Made by a program: the position numbers and the translations under genes
NCBI GenBank assembly: GCA_947501275.1
Contig: CANMVD010000001.1
Span: forward strand, 868,001 to 932,000
Direction of reading: 5' to 3'
DNA length: 64,000 nucleotides
Source: an uncultured Tateyamaria sp.
GTDB lineage: Bacteria > Pseudomonadota > Alphaproteobacteria > Rhodobacterales > Rhodobacteraceae
The notes under the pieces: generated by a model
Told to the model about the DNA's origin: nothing
Databases searched by the model: none
The model's input: the letters and a program-made list of their open reading frames with translations, nothing else
Part shown: positions 52,469 through 61,993 of the stretch, one piece after another
How the letters are laid out: each line of letters opens with the position of its first letter
Position numbering within the stretch: position 1 is the first letter of the stretch

Positions 52469-54385
52469 TTAGGCGCGCTTGTCGTCGTCCAGATCTTCGA
52501 ACTCTGCATCAACGATGTCGTCATCGTCGCCGCGCGGTTCATCTGCTGCTGTTGGCTCTTCTTCGCCCTCAGCTTGCGCCGATTTGTAGATCGCTTCGCC
52601 CAGTTTCATGGCCGCTTCGGTCACGTTCTGGATACCCGATTTGATCTTGTCGGCAGACGTGCCGTCAGCTTCAAGGTCATCCTTGAGCGCAGCGATTGCC
52701 AGTTCGATCGCTTCGACTGTTGTCGGATCGACTTTGTCCGAATGTTCTTCCATCGACTTTTCGGTCGAGTGGATGAGGCTTTCGGCCTGGTTTTTCGCTT
52801 CGATCAGCTCGCGGCGCTCTTTGTCCGCCTCGGCGTTGTCCTCGGCGTCCTTGACCATTTGTTCGATATCTTCGTCGGACAAACCGCCAGAGGCCTGGAT
52901 CGTGATCTGCTGTTCCTTGCCGGTGCCTTTGTCCTTGGCGCCGACCGATACGATGCCGTTGGCGTCGATGTCAAATGTCACTTCGATCTGGGGCATGCCG
53001 CGTGGTGCAGGCGGGATGTTTTCCAGATTGAAGTTACCAAGGATCTTGTTGTCGGACGCCATTTCGCGCTCGCCCTGGAAGACCCGGATCGTCACAGCGT
53101 TCTGGTTGTCTTCTGCGGTCGAGAAGATCTGCGACTTTTTCGTTGGGATCGTCGTGTTGCGGTCGATCAGACGGGTAAACACGCCACCCAGCGTTTCGAT
53201 GCCCATGGACAGCGGTGTCACGTCGAGCAGCACCACGTCTTTGACGTCACCCTGCAGAACACCGGCCTGAATGGCGGCGCCCATGGCGACAACCTCGTCG
53301 GGGTTCACACCCTTGTGGGGCTCTTTGCCAAAGAACTTGGTCACTTCTTCGACGACGCGCGGCATACGGGTCATACCACCGACCAACACGACTTCATCGA
53401 TGTCAGAGGCGGACAGGCCTGCATCCTTCAACGCGGCCGCGCAGGGCTTCATCGAGGATTTAATCAAGTCGCCAACCAGCTGTTCCAGCTTGGCGCGCGT
53501 CAGCTTCATCACCATGTGCAACGGCTGGCCGTTGGCACCCATCGAGATGAAGGGCTGGTTGATTTCGGTCTGGTTAGCGCTCGACAGTTCGATTTTGGCT
53601 TTCTCTGCGGCCTCTTTCAGGCGTTGCAGGGCCATCTTGTCGGCTGTCAGGTCGACCGAGTGCTCTTTTTTGAACTCATCCGCGAGGTAGTTCACGATAC
53701 GCATGTCGAAGTCTTCACCACCCAGGAACGTGTCACCGTTGGTGGATTTCACTTCGAACAGGCCGTCGTCGATTTCGAGGATGGTGACGTCAAACGTGCC
53801 GCCGCCAAGATCATAGACTGCGATGGTTTGGCTGTTCTCTTTGTCTAGACCATAGGCCAGAGCGGCGGCTGTCGGTTCGTTGATGATCCGCAGCACTTCG
53901 AGGCCCGCGATCTTACCGGCGTCCTTGGTGGCCTGACGCTGGGCGTCGTTGAAATAGGCGGGGACGGTGATGACCGCTTGGGTCACATCTTCGCCGAGAT
54001 AGCTTTCCGCTGTCTCTTTCATTTTACCCAAGATGAAGGCCGAGATTTGGCTGGGCGAGTATTTCTCGTCCCGCGCTTCGACCCATGCGTCGCCGTTGCC
54101 GCCGTCAATCACGTTGAAGGGCAGGTTTTTCTTGTCCTTGGCCAGATCCGCATCGTCATTGCGGCGACCGATCAGGCGCTTCACACCAAAGATGGTGTTG
54201 TCGGGGTTCGTCACCGCTTGCCGTTTGGCAGGCTGGCCGACGAGCCGTTCGTTTTCGGTGAAGGCCACGATGGACGGTGTCGTGCGCGCGCCCTCTGCGT
54301 TTTCGATCACGCGGGGCTGGCTGCCGTCCATGATGGCAATGCAGCTGTTTGTTGTTCCTAGGTCAATACCAATGACTTTGGCCAT
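52469..54385 (-). CDS. dnaK: Molecular chaperone DnaK
   Basis: [45 protein letters not shown]. Confidence 0.99.
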   Translation of the reverse strand: MAKVIGIDLGTTNSCIAIMDGSQPRVIENAEGARTTPSIVAFTENERLVGQPAKRQAVTNPDNTIFGVKRLIGRRNDDADLAKDKKNLPFNVIDGGNGDAWVEARDEKYSPSQISAFILGKMKETAESYLGEDVTQAVITVPAYFNDAQRQATKDAGKIAGLEVLRIINEPTAAALAYGLDKENSQTIAVYDLGGGTFDVTILEIDDGLFEVKSTNGDTFLGGEDFDMRIVNYLADEFKKEHSVDLTADKMALQRLKEAAEKAKIELSSANQTEINQPFISMGANGQPLHMVMKLTRAKLEQLVGDLIKSSMKPCAAALKDAGLSASDIDEVVLVGGMTRMPRVVEEVTKFFGKEPHKGVNPDEVVAMGAAIQAGVLQGDVKDVVLLDVTPLSMGIETLGGVFTRLIDRNTTIPTKKSQIFSTAEDNQNAVTIRVFQGEREMASDNKILGNFNLENIPPAPRGMPQIEVTFDIDANGIVSVGAKDKGTGKEQQITIQASGGLSDEDIEQMVKDAEDNAEADKERRELIEAKNQAESLIHSTEKSMEEHSDKVDPTTVEAIELAIAALKDDLEADGTSADKIKSGIQNVTEAAMKLGEAIYKSAQAEGEEEPTAADEPRGDDDDIVDAEFEDLDDDKRA

Positions 54386-54464
54386 GTTTTCGATCCCTCA
54401 TATCAGTTCAAGGCGATGACACGAGGCGGCGACCCGTTTCGGCATCGACGCCACGCTTGAGTTT

Positions 54465-54482
54465 GCGCAAGAGGTCTTGCGC
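54465..54482 (-). repeat. Inverted repeat / 5' UTR hairpin upstream of dnaK
   Basis: GCGCAAGA-GG-TCTTGCGC; 8-bp perfect arms (as RNA, 7-bp stem with 4-nt loop). Confidence 0.7.
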
Positions 54483-54491
54483 GCTGGGGCG

Positions 54492-54520
54492 TATATAAGG
54501 AGGGTCAATTGTCCCTGCAA
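54492..54520 (-). promoter_or_regulatory. Predicted dnaK promoter
   Basis: Minus strand TTGCAG (54520-54515), 17-bp spacer, TATATA (54497-54492). Confidence 0.4.
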
Positions 54521-54578
54521 CCATTGCGATGGGCGCTATATTGGCAAAAATTGCAGAGAAATGGTGTGGCGGGGCGTG

Positions 54579-55178
54579 ATGCGGGTCAGAATACGGGGAT
54601 TCGACATTTTTAAGGGGCATTTGGACCCTGTTGCGCAGGTGGCTTTGGTTGCAGATGTGCGTGCAGTTGCGGCCGCTGCTCCGATGTTTTCGCCGCAGAC
54701 GCCGTATGGCAAGCCGATGAGCGTGCGTATGACCTCTGCAGGGTCGGTCGGGTGGTATGCGGATCGCGGGGGTTATCGTTATGCGCCAATGCATCCGAGC
54801 GGATCTGCGTGGCCTGCGATTCCTGCATCTGTATTGGAATTGTGGGCACAGTTGACGGGGTTGGAGCGTCATCCCGATTGCTGCTTGATTAACTACTATG
54901 GCGAGGATGCACGCATGGGCATGCATCAGGACAAGGACGAGGCGGATTTTTCATGGCCAGTTTTGTCGGTGTCCTTGGGCGACGCCGGCCTGTTTCGGAT
55001 CGGCAATAGCACTCGAGGCGGCAAGACAGAATCGATCTGGCTGGAATCCGGTGATGTTGTGGTGATGGGGGGCGACGCGCGTCTGACATATCATGGGGTA
55101 GACCGAATCCGATTTGGGTCGTCGTCGCTGCTGCCCAAAGGCGGGCGAATAAATTTGACTTGTCGTGTGGTGAGCTGA
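54579..55178 (+). CDS. alkB: AlkB-type alpha-ketoglutarate-dependent DNA repair dioxygenase
   Basis: CLINYYGEDARMGMHQDKDEADFSWPVLSVSLGDAGLFRIGN; HGVDRIRFGSSSLLPKGGRINLTCR (HxD...H, RxNxTxR-like). Confidence 0.93.
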   Translation: MRVRIRGFDIFKGHLDPVAQVALVADVRAVAAAAPMFSPQTPYGKPMSVRMTSAGSVGWYADRGGYRYAPMHPSGSAWPAIPASVLELWAQLTGLERHPDCCLINYYGEDARMGMHQDKDEADFSWPVLSVSLGDAGLFRIGNSTRGGKTESIWLESGDVVVMGGDARLTYHGVDRIRFGSSSLLPKGGRINLTCRVVS

Positions 55179-55259
55179 ACCCCGGCAGGGTCAGCGTTCA
55201 GAGCTTACCTCCAAAATGCTGCGAAGCAATAAATGTCGGCACATGATTTGCCTGACGAG

Positions 55260-55919
55260 CTAGCTGCGCAGCAATGACAAAACGTCTGTTGCGAGGCGAA
55301 GGCTTCGAACAATTGACCCGTGGCAACATATGATCATTGTAGGCTCATTTACTGAAACGTAGACTTTCAGCCACGCAGCATACAGTTTTCTGTCTTTGAT
55401 CCCATAGCTTGGGAATGTGCCCAGCATCTCGACAGTTTCTGCGATGTGTCCCACCTTACCCGAGGGGCCTTTGAAGCTATCGCAAACGATCCACAAGTGC
55501 TCTTGCTCGGATTCGATCACAACCCAAACCTCGCCGGTTTTCAGGCCATCTGGCTGGACAATATTGCATCCATGGGGGAGCAGAGGTTCTAGCTCTTCCA
55601 GCCTGTCGAACGTCAAACTTGTCTGCTTTTCCAGGCGGGGCTGAGCCTGATTTGAACAGATCAGTTTCGCCTTTGGGAAAGCTTCAGCATACTCATTAAG
55701 GCCCTTGTGATGATAGTGATTAGGTGCAAGCAGGTACGAAACCTCGCCAAGAGCAGTCAGGCTTGCCATAGCCTCCTCACCCAATCCCAACACCGGACTG
55801 TAAAGACAGAGCGATCCATCGCTTAGTCGCAGCGCCGTGACTCGTAGAGTACCTTTTTGCGCAGACCATATGCCCGAATGACGTGGGACCGGTGTGAAGG
55901 CGGATAGGGTTTTGCTCAT
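55260..55919 (-). CDS. DUF4336-like, metallo-beta-lactamase-fold-like protein
   Basis: LRVTALRLSDGSLCLYSPV...SYLLAPNHYHHKGLNEYAEAFPKAKLICSNQAQPRL; start MSKTLSAF chosen by ATGA overlap with upstream gene. Confidence 0.65.
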   Translation of the reverse strand: MSKTLSAFTPVPRHSGIWSAQKGTLRVTALRLSDGSLCLYSPVLGLGEEAMASLTALGEVSYLLAPNHYHHKGLNEYAEAFPKAKLICSNQAQPRLEKQTSLTFDRLEELEPLLPHGCNIVQPDGLKTGEVWVVIESEQEHLWIVCDSFKGPSGKVGHIAETVEMLGTFPSYGIKDRKLYAAWLKVYVSVNEPTMIICCHGSIVRSLRLATDVLSLLRS

Positions 55920-56380
55920 TGGGCGTCGGCCTGATCTTGGGTGTTGAACCACCATGCGATGAGCGCGGCGACGACCATCTCTACCCAAGCCAAGGGCAGC
56001 GCGATTGCCAGTACAGCTTTTGTGGCCAAGTTCATGTTGAAGAGGCCTAGCCAGAGGATCACAAAGACGACCATCCAGACGCCGGTGCCATACAAAACAG
56101 CACGCCGAGCAGAAGCCCCAAAGACTTTCAGAGCCATCCACGGCAGGAGGGTCGCTGCGACTACGAGAATCGTGTCCCAAATGCCCCAAATCATGAAGAC
56201 AGAAACGTTCATCGGCGCCACACCCGGCACCATTGAAAATGCCTCGCGCATCATAGGCATTACGAAAGCGAAGTAACGGAAGACTTCTGAGGTGTTTATC
56301 CAAAGAAAATTGAGGAAAAGCGCCTTAGTGAAAGGCGACAAGCGGTGGGGATCTTCTCGGTTTTCAGCAATCATGCTCAT
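55916..56380 (-). CDS. Small integral membrane protein, unknown function
   Basis: About 154 aa with four hydrophobic segments; translationally coupled to both neighbours. Confidence 0.75.
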   Translation of the reverse strand: MSMIAENREDPHRLSPFTKALFLNFLWINTSEVFRYFAFVMPMMREAFSMVPGVAPMNVSVFMIWGIWDTILVVAATLLPWMALKVFGASARRAVLYGTGVWMVVFVILWLGLFNMNLATKAVLAIALPLAWVEMVVAALIAWWFNTQDQADAQ

Positions 56381-56964
56381 TGTTTGGTTTCTGGCAGAAG
56401 TGTGAGGAAGCTCCGAACCGCTTCTCGTAAGAGGTCGCCGTCACTAACTCGCCGTGACGTAGCCCAAAGCCCGTTGGTAAAAATGACCATCACGCCAGCC
56501 AACTCGCCGATCCGTCGTGGTTCAAGGTGTGGTGCGGAGTTGTGCAAGGCAGACGCAAATCCCCGCCTGAGCCGGTTATTGTGTCGAACGACTTCGGCCA
56601 TCACATCCGGATCACCGGGCGCAACTTCCGTGGCTGAGTTGGTCACAAAGCACCCTGGTCCAGGCAAGCCCACACGTTCGCCCAATGATATTTGCTCTTC
56701 GAAATAGTCTGACACGCTTTGCAGGGTCGCGCCGGGCGCCTCTACTACCTCGAAGGCAGGCGTCACGATGCTTTTTTGGTAGGTATCAAAGCAGGCCAGA
56801 AACAAAGCCTTTTTGCCACCAAAACTGGCATAGATCCCATGGCGGCTGATCCCTGTTGCCTTCACCAGATCATCCATTGACGAAGCATGGAACCCGTTGA
56901 CCCAAAAATGCTGGAGTGCCCGTTCGGCAAGTTGCTCAGAGGTGAAAGACGTCATGCGTGGCAT
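56377..56964 (-). CDS. TetR/AcrR family transcriptional regulator
   Basis: TSEQLAERALQHFWVNGFHASSMDDLVKATGISRHGIYASFGGKKALFLACFDTY. Confidence 0.93.
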   Translation of the reverse strand: MPRMTSFTSEQLAERALQHFWVNGFHASSMDDLVKATGISRHGIYASFGGKKALFLACFDTYQKSIVTPAFEVVEAPGATLQSVSDYFEEQISLGERVGLPGPGCFVTNSATEVAPGDPDVMAEVVRHNNRLRRGFASALHNSAPHLEPRRIGELAGVMVIFTNGLWATSRRVSDGDLLREAVRSFLTLLPETKQ

Positions 56965-56977
56965 ATATATGCCATAT

Positions 56978-56993
56978 CAGAATGATCATTCTG
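56978..56993. promoter_or_regulatory. Putative TetR-family operator
   Basis: Perfect 16-bp palindrome CAGAATGATCATTCTG, 13 bp upstream of the regulator start. Confidence 0.7.
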
Positions 56994-57055
56994 CTACAAG
57001 AAAACAATCACTCAGCCGTGGCGAGAGTCAGGTTTGGCCCGCAATCGGGACGTCC

Positions 57056-57880
57056 CTACCTCCGCGCGCCCCAGCTGATTGAGGCGTTGCGGCGGGTGTA
57101 GAATTCGCCCATCAGCCCGATCATCAGCAAGACAACTCCAACCCACCATGAATATTCCCAACTGGAGTAGCGCGGATTGTAGTTGATGAAGGAGTAACCC
57201 CGCGATTGGTCAATGACGTGAAACAGGGGGTTCCAGTCAAACATTGCCAGCATGAAACTGGGCAATGTGTTGGCCACGAACATCTTGCCGGACGCGATCA
57301 TGTTGGCTCGTTGGTAGATCTGGGTAAAGATCGACACAAATGTCGGAAACCACGGTTTGATCGCCAGCAGCACCACGCCCAGCGCGCAGCCTGTGAACCA
57401 AGCCAGAAGCAGCATGCCAAAGGCGCTGAACGGGTCCTCGATCTCGAACGGTGTAAAGGCGACGTGGTAGATGAACAGGATCATGAAACACGACAGCACC
57501 TGTACATAAAGCGCGCCCAGCGCGGCTGATACGATGCTGACAATGGTGTTCATCGGGGCGTGCTGCATCATCGGGCTGGCGGGTCCCTCGGACCCTGTGA
57601 CGGCCCCCAGCGCCTTAACATGAGTCATATAAAGGAAGATGCCTGTCATGATATAGAGCAGGAAATCGCCCCGGATTGCGGCACCCCGCAGACCCAGCAC
57701 AGAGAACATGACGTAGAATGCGGCGACAAAAATAACCGCCTGCAGCATGTTCATCGCAATTGCCAGAAACGCGTTGTTATGCGTTTTGCGCACGGACCGG
57801 ACGATCGAGTGATAAATCACCTCGAACATGGCCAGGGCGGAGCCAAGGTTGCTTTGTGGTTTGCGGGTGGAGTTGAACAT
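57056..57880 (-). CDS. ABC-2 type polysaccharide/capsule export permease (KpsM-like)
   Basis: Multi-TM; FEVIYHSIVRSVRKTHNNAFLAIAMNMLQAVIFVAAFYVMF; WNPLFHVIDQSRGYSFINYNPRYSSWEY. Confidence 0.8.
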   Translation of the reverse strand: MFNSTRKPQSNLGSALAMFEVIYHSIVRSVRKTHNNAFLAIAMNMLQAVIFVAAFYVMFSVLGLRGAAIRGDFLLYIMTGIFLYMTHVKALGAVTGSEGPASPMMQHAPMNTIVSIVSAALGALYVQVLSCFMILFIYHVAFTPFEIEDPFSAFGMLLLAWFTGCALGVVLLAIKPWFPTFVSIFTQIYQRANMIASGKMFVANTLPSFMLAMFDWNPLFHVIDQSRGYSFINYNPRYSSWEYSWWVGVVLLMIGLMGEFYTRRNASISWGARR

Positions 57881-58000
57881 CAGCTGTTGTCTGCCTCGAC
57901 TGCCTGAAATGTCGCACGGAATTCTTGCTGTTCCGTTATCACGGCACCATAAGGGGTGCGGGTCGAAAATTCAATAAAACCTCGGTGAGGATACCAAGAC

Positions 58001-58798
58001 ATGAACTACGAGCAGTTGATCCCGGTGATCCGCAAGCTGGCATTGGAAGCAGGTGACAAGATCATGGAGATCTATGATGCCGATGATTTCGACGTGAAGG
58101 TCAAATCAGATGACAGTCCTGTAACAGCGGCGGATGAAGCGGCGGATGCGTTGATTTCGGCCGGATTGCGGGCCGCTTTTCCTGACGTGATGTTAGTGAC
58201 CGAAGAACAGTCCGATACCCACACTGCGTCGGGAAACACATTTCTGATTGTCGACCCGTTAGACGGGACCAAAGAATTCATCCATCGGCGCGGCGATTTC
58301 ACCGTTAATATCGCTTTGGTCGAGGATGGAGTGCCAACCCGTGGCGTCGTCTATGCCCCCGCCAAGGGCCGCATGTTTTACACCGATGCCTCCGGCCAGT
58401 CTGTCGAGGAGACCGGGGACCTGGCCAAGGATGCCGTGGGACCTGTGACCGCGATGAATGTCGCGGCCAGTGACAATGCTGCGTTGATGGTTGTCGCCTC
58501 GAAGTCTCACCGCGATCAGGCGACAGACGACTACATCAACAAGTATGCCGTTAAGGATATGAAAAGCGCCGGGTCTTCGTTGAAGTTCTGTCTGGTAGCG
58601 ACGGGCGAGGCTGATTTGTACCCCCGTCTGGGTCGCACGATGGAGTGGGACACGGCGGCAGGTCACGCGGTTTTATCTGGTGCTGGTGGTGCAGTTGTCC
58701 GCTTCGATGATCTGACCCCGCTGGTTTATGGCAAGGAAGATTTCGCCAATCCGTTCTTCATTGCTTACGCCCCCGCAGTTGATCTGAAGCAGGGCTGA
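58001..58798 (+). CDS. cysQ: 3'(2'),5'-bisphosphate nucleotidase CysQ / inositol monophosphatase family
   Basis: VKSDDSPVTAADEAAD; LVTEEQ; FLIVDPLDGTKEFIHRRGDFTVNIAL; MEWDTAAGHAVLSGAGG. Confidence 0.92.
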   Translation: MNYEQLIPVIRKLALEAGDKIMEIYDADDFDVKVKSDDSPVTAADEAADALISAGLRAAFPDVMLVTEEQSDTHTASGNTFLIVDPLDGTKEFIHRRGDFTVNIALVEDGVPTRGVVYAPAKGRMFYTDASGQSVEETGDLAKDAVGPVTAMNVAASDNAALMVVASKSHRDQATDDYINKYAVKDMKSAGSSLKFCLVATGEADLYPRLGRTMEWDTAAGHAVLSGAGGAVVRFDDLTPLVYGKEDFANPFFIAYAPAVDLKQG

Positions 58799-59598
58799 TG
58801 TCCGTCCTGATTGTCATTCCGGCGCGCTACGCTTCGTCCCGTTACCCGGGCAAGCCCTTAGTGGCGCTGAAAGGCGCTGGTGGCGTGTCCCATACCCTGA
58901 TCGAGCGCAGTTGGCGTGCGGGGATGTCAGTAACCGGTGTGGACCGCGTTGTCGTGGCAACAGATGATGATCGTATCCGAGACGCTTGTGAGGCTTTTGG
59001 GGCGGATGTTGTGATGACGTCGGAGACCTGTGCCAACGGCACTGAGCGTTGCGCCGAGGCCCACAATATGTTGGGCGAAGTTTACGATATTGTCGTTAAT
59101 CTTCAAGGGGATGCACCTTTGACGCCGCCATGGTTTGTCGAAGGGTTGATCGCGGGGTTACGCGCCGCTCCGGACGCCGAGATCGCCACGCCTGTCTTGC
59201 GTTGTGACGGTGCGACCCTCACCGGTTTTCTGGATGACCGCAAAGCTGGTCGCGTTGGCGGAACAACGGCTGTTTTTGGGGCGGGCGGACGTGCCTTGTA
59301 TTTCTCCAAGGAGGTCGTGCCCTACACCAATTCCACCTATGCTCCAGACGCGGAAACGCCCGTTTTTCACCACGTTGGTGTCTATGCGTATCGCCCCGCT
59401 GCCCTGAGTGCATATCCTGGTTGGGATGTTGGCCCTCTTGAAAAGTTGGAGGGGTTGGAGCAATTGCGGTTTCTCGAAAACGGTCGCCCCGTTTTGTGCG
59501 TGGAAGTCGAGGCGCGTGGCCGCCAATTCTGGGAGTTGAACAACCCCGAAGATGTGCCGAAGCTGGAAGCGATGATGGCTGAGATGGGTCTCGAATGA
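58798..59598 (+). CDS. kdsB: 3-deoxy-manno-octulosonate cytidylyltransferase-like protein
   Basis: LIVIPARYASSRYPGKPLVALKG; VVVATDDDRI; CANGTERCAEA; VVNLQGDAP; HVGVYAYR. Confidence 0.85.
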   Translation: MSVLIVIPARYASSRYPGKPLVALKGAGGVSHTLIERSWRAGMSVTGVDRVVVATDDDRIRDACEAFGADVVMTSETCANGTERCAEAHNMLGEVYDIVVNLQGDAPLTPPWFVEGLIAGLRAAPDAEIATPVLRCDGATLTGFLDDRKAGRVGGTTAVFGAGGRALYFSKEVVPYTNSTYAPDAETPVFHHVGVYAYRPAALSAYPGWDVGPLEKLEGLEQLRFLENGRPVLCVEVEARGRQFWELNNPEDVPKLEAMMAEMGLE

Positions 59599-60830
59599 CC
59601 ACTCAGCCGCTGGTCAGTGTTGTGGTGGTCAGCCGCGACAGGCCGGAGGCATTGTGTCGGTGCCTGGTTGGGCTGACGCAGGTTCAATATTCGGACTTCG
59701 AAGTTGTTGTTGTGGCCGACCCGGAAGGCATGCGTGCTGTGGCTGATCTGCCATTTGCCGGTGATCTGAAAGTTGTCGAATTTGATCGCCCCAACATTTC
59801 GGAAGCGCGCAATTTGGGGATCAGCCACGCTGCCGGGGATGTCATTGCCTTTATTGATGACGATGCTGTACCGGAACCAAGTTGGCTGACCTTTCTGATG
59901 GCACCCTTTGCGCGCGAGCAGGTGGCAGCATCGGGTGGGTTTGTGCGGGGACGCAACGGGATCTCTTATCAATGGATGGCCCGCAGTGTGTCGAGCGACG
60001 GGGTCACTGAGCCACTGGAGGTCAATGCGAGGCGTGCAACGATCCTCACGCCCAAAGGTCGCCGTGCAACGAAGACCGAAGGCACCAATATGGCGGTGCG
60101 TCGGGATGTGTTGGTGGCCTTGGAGGGATTCGACCCGGGGTTTGCCTTTTTCCTGGATGAGACAGATCTGAACCTGCGTTTGATGCAGGCGGGCCATGCC
60201 ACTGCGATTGTCCCGCTGGCCGAAGTCCATCACGGATATGCCGCCAGTCCGCGCCGCCGATTTGACCGGGTGCCGCGTGATCTGTTCGATATCGGGGCCA
60301 GTTGGGCGGTCTTCCAGCGCAAGCATCTGCCGGAGAAGGACCGCCCTGCGCATTGGCGGGCTTTGCGTGTCAGCGAACGGAAGCGAGCCCTGAGGCATAT
60401 GGTGGCGGGGCGTCTGCAACCCGCTGATGTGCGTCAATTGATGGCGCGTCTGGACCAGGGTTATGGTCAGGGTATGGCGCGCAAACGCGGTGGGGCGGCG
60501 GTGTCACGCAGTCCTGTCAGCCCTTTTCGTCCAATTCCGGTTGCCCCACGCAAAAGCGTGGTGTTGTCGGGCCGGTCGTGGCAACGCAAAGCGCTGCGCA
60601 AGGAAGCGGCGGAGCGTTGTGCTGCAGGCGAGATCGTCACTCTGATCCTGCTGTCGCCCACGGCACTGTTTCATCACGTGCGTTTCACGGATGCTGGTTT
60701 TTGGGAGCAAACAGGGGGCCTGTTTGGGCGGGCGGAACGCAGTGATCCGCCGTTTCGGCTCGAATCATTTGCGACGCGTGTCAAGCGAGAGGTGCGAAGA
60801 GTCGCGGATCAGCGTCGGATTCAGCTCTGA
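59595..60830 (+). CDS. Family 2 glycosyltransferase
   Basis: PLVSVVVVSRDRPEALCRCLVGLTQVQYSDFEVVVVADPEG...AFIDDDAVPEPSWL; LDETDLNLRLMQAGH. Confidence 0.9.
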   Translation: MTTQPLVSVVVVSRDRPEALCRCLVGLTQVQYSDFEVVVVADPEGMRAVADLPFAGDLKVVEFDRPNISEARNLGISHAAGDVIAFIDDDAVPEPSWLTFLMAPFAREQVAASGGFVRGRNGISYQWMARSVSSDGVTEPLEVNARRATILTPKGRRATKTEGTNMAVRRDVLVALEGFDPGFAFFLDETDLNLRLMQAGHATAIVPLAEVHHGYAASPRRRFDRVPRDLFDIGASWAVFQRKHLPEKDRPAHWRALRVSERKRALRHMVAGRLQPADVRQLMARLDQGYGQGMARKRGGAAVSRSPVSPFRPIPVAPRKSVVLSGRSWQRKALRKEAAERCAAGEIVTLILLSPTALFHHVRFTDAGFWEQTGGLFGRAERSDPPFRLESFATRVKREVRRVADQRRIQL

Positions 60831-60874
60831 TTCTGGCGTGATCTCGCAACAGTTCCCCTTTCACGAAGAAATTT

Positions 60875-60902
60875 AATGTGTTCGACGTTCTTTCGACACA
60901 TT
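60875..60902. repeat. Gapped inverted repeat upstream of galU
   Basis: AATGTGT-N14-ACACATT. Confidence 0.45.
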
Positions 60903-60970
60903 GTGAACCTTAGAAAACCTACAACGCATCGCACAAGGTGCCGAGCAGGTAAGAAACGTGGGGCTAATCC

Positions 60971-61864
60971 ATGCGCAAGAAGTTAACGAAGGCAATCTTT
61001 CCGGTGGCTGGATTGGGGACGCGGTTTTTGCCCGCGACCAAGTCAGTGCCGAAGGAAATCATGACATTGGTCGACCGACCGTTGATCCAGTACGCCATTG
61101 ATGAGGCGCGCGCCGCCGGGATCAAGGAATTCATTTTTGTCACATCGCGGGGTAAAGGTGCTCTCGAAGACTACTTTGACCACTCGCCGACTCTTGAGCA
61201 GGAACTGCGCAAGAAGAATAAACTGGATCTGTTGGACACCCTCAAGGACACCAACATGGACAGCGGTGCTATTGCCTATGTCCGCCAGCACAAGGCCCTT
61301 GGTTTGGGTCATGCCGTGTGGTGTGCCCGTCGCTTGATCGCAAACGAACCCTTCGCCGTGATTTTGCCTGATGACGTTATTGCCGCTGAAAAGCCCTGCT
61401 TGCAGCAGATGGTCGAGGCCTACGAAGAAACAGGCGGCAACATCGTTGCGGCCATGGAAGTCCCGCCAGAGCAGGCGTCTTCCTATGGTGTCTTGGACAT
61501 CCAGAACGATATGGGCCAGATGGTCGAAGTCAAAGGTATGGTCGAAAAACCCCCTGCCAATGAAGCGCCGTCCAATCTGGCTGTGATTGGCCGCTATATC
61601 CTGACGCCCCCTGTCTTGCGGTCGCTAAACCAGATGAAAACCGGCGCGGGCGGCGAAATCCAGTTGACCGACGCCATCGCTGCCGAGATTGGCTCTAAAT
61701 CGGGCGTTTACGGATACCGCTTCCGTGGTCAGCGATTTGATTGTGGTTCCAAGTCCGGGTTCCTGCAGGCGACCGTTGCATTTGGTCTGGCCCGCGAGGA
61801 ACTGCGCGAAGACCTGTTGGGTTATATCCAGGACGTCGTTCAGATGGACAAGGCCGCACAATAA
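60971..61864 (+). CDS. galU: UTP-glucose-1-phosphate uridylyltransferase
   Basis: KAIFPVAGLGTRFLPATKSVPKEIMTLVDRPLIQYAIDEA; FAVILPDDVI. Confidence 0.97.
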   Translation: MRKKLTKAIFPVAGLGTRFLPATKSVPKEIMTLVDRPLIQYAIDEARAAGIKEFIFVTSRGKGALEDYFDHSPTLEQELRKKNKLDLLDTLKDTNMDSGAIAYVRQHKALGLGHAVWCARRLIANEPFAVILPDDVIAAEKPCLQQMVEAYEETGGNIVAAMEVPPEQASSYGVLDIQNDMGQMVEVKGMVEKPPANEAPSNLAVIGRYILTPPVLRSLNQMKTGAGGEIQLTDAIAAEIGSKSGVYGYRFRGQRFDCGSKSGFLQATVAFGLAREELREDLLGYIQDVVQMDKAAQ

Positions 61865-61993
61865 TCGGGCAACCGCATAGTGCAGCATTTAAAGGCTGCA
61901 GGATTTGTCTGGCTGTGACTTTCACCCTCTATTCGTGACCCACGTGCGCGCGCCCGTGTTGACGGAGCGCGTTGCGCGGGGGAATGTGCGGTA

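Noticed and set aside
52388-53848. 486-aa plus-strand ORF opposite dnaK
   Set aside because: Classic artefact: GC-rich dnaK antisense strand is often open; translation is low-complexity Phe/Asp/His-rich with no recognisable domain, and dnaK on the other strand is unambiguous.
54408-54524. Possible 38-aa minus-strand upstream ORF of dnaK (MVAGTIDPPYIRPSAQDLLRKLKRGVDAETGRRLVSSP)
   Set aside because: Looks protein-like and ends 22 nt before dnaK, but it lacks a Shine-Dalgarno and its start lies upstream of the predicted dnaK transcription start; kept only as a note for conservation testing.
55920-56303. N-terminal extension of the 347-aa ORF 55260-56303
   Set aside because: That portion overlaps the small membrane protein gene in another frame and is Cys/Arg/Ser-rich noise; the real start is MSKTLSAF at 55919.
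59382-60437. 351-aa minus ORF overlapping kdsB-like and GT2 genes
   Set aside because: Antisense to two recognisable genes; composition His/Arg/Gln-rich without family features.
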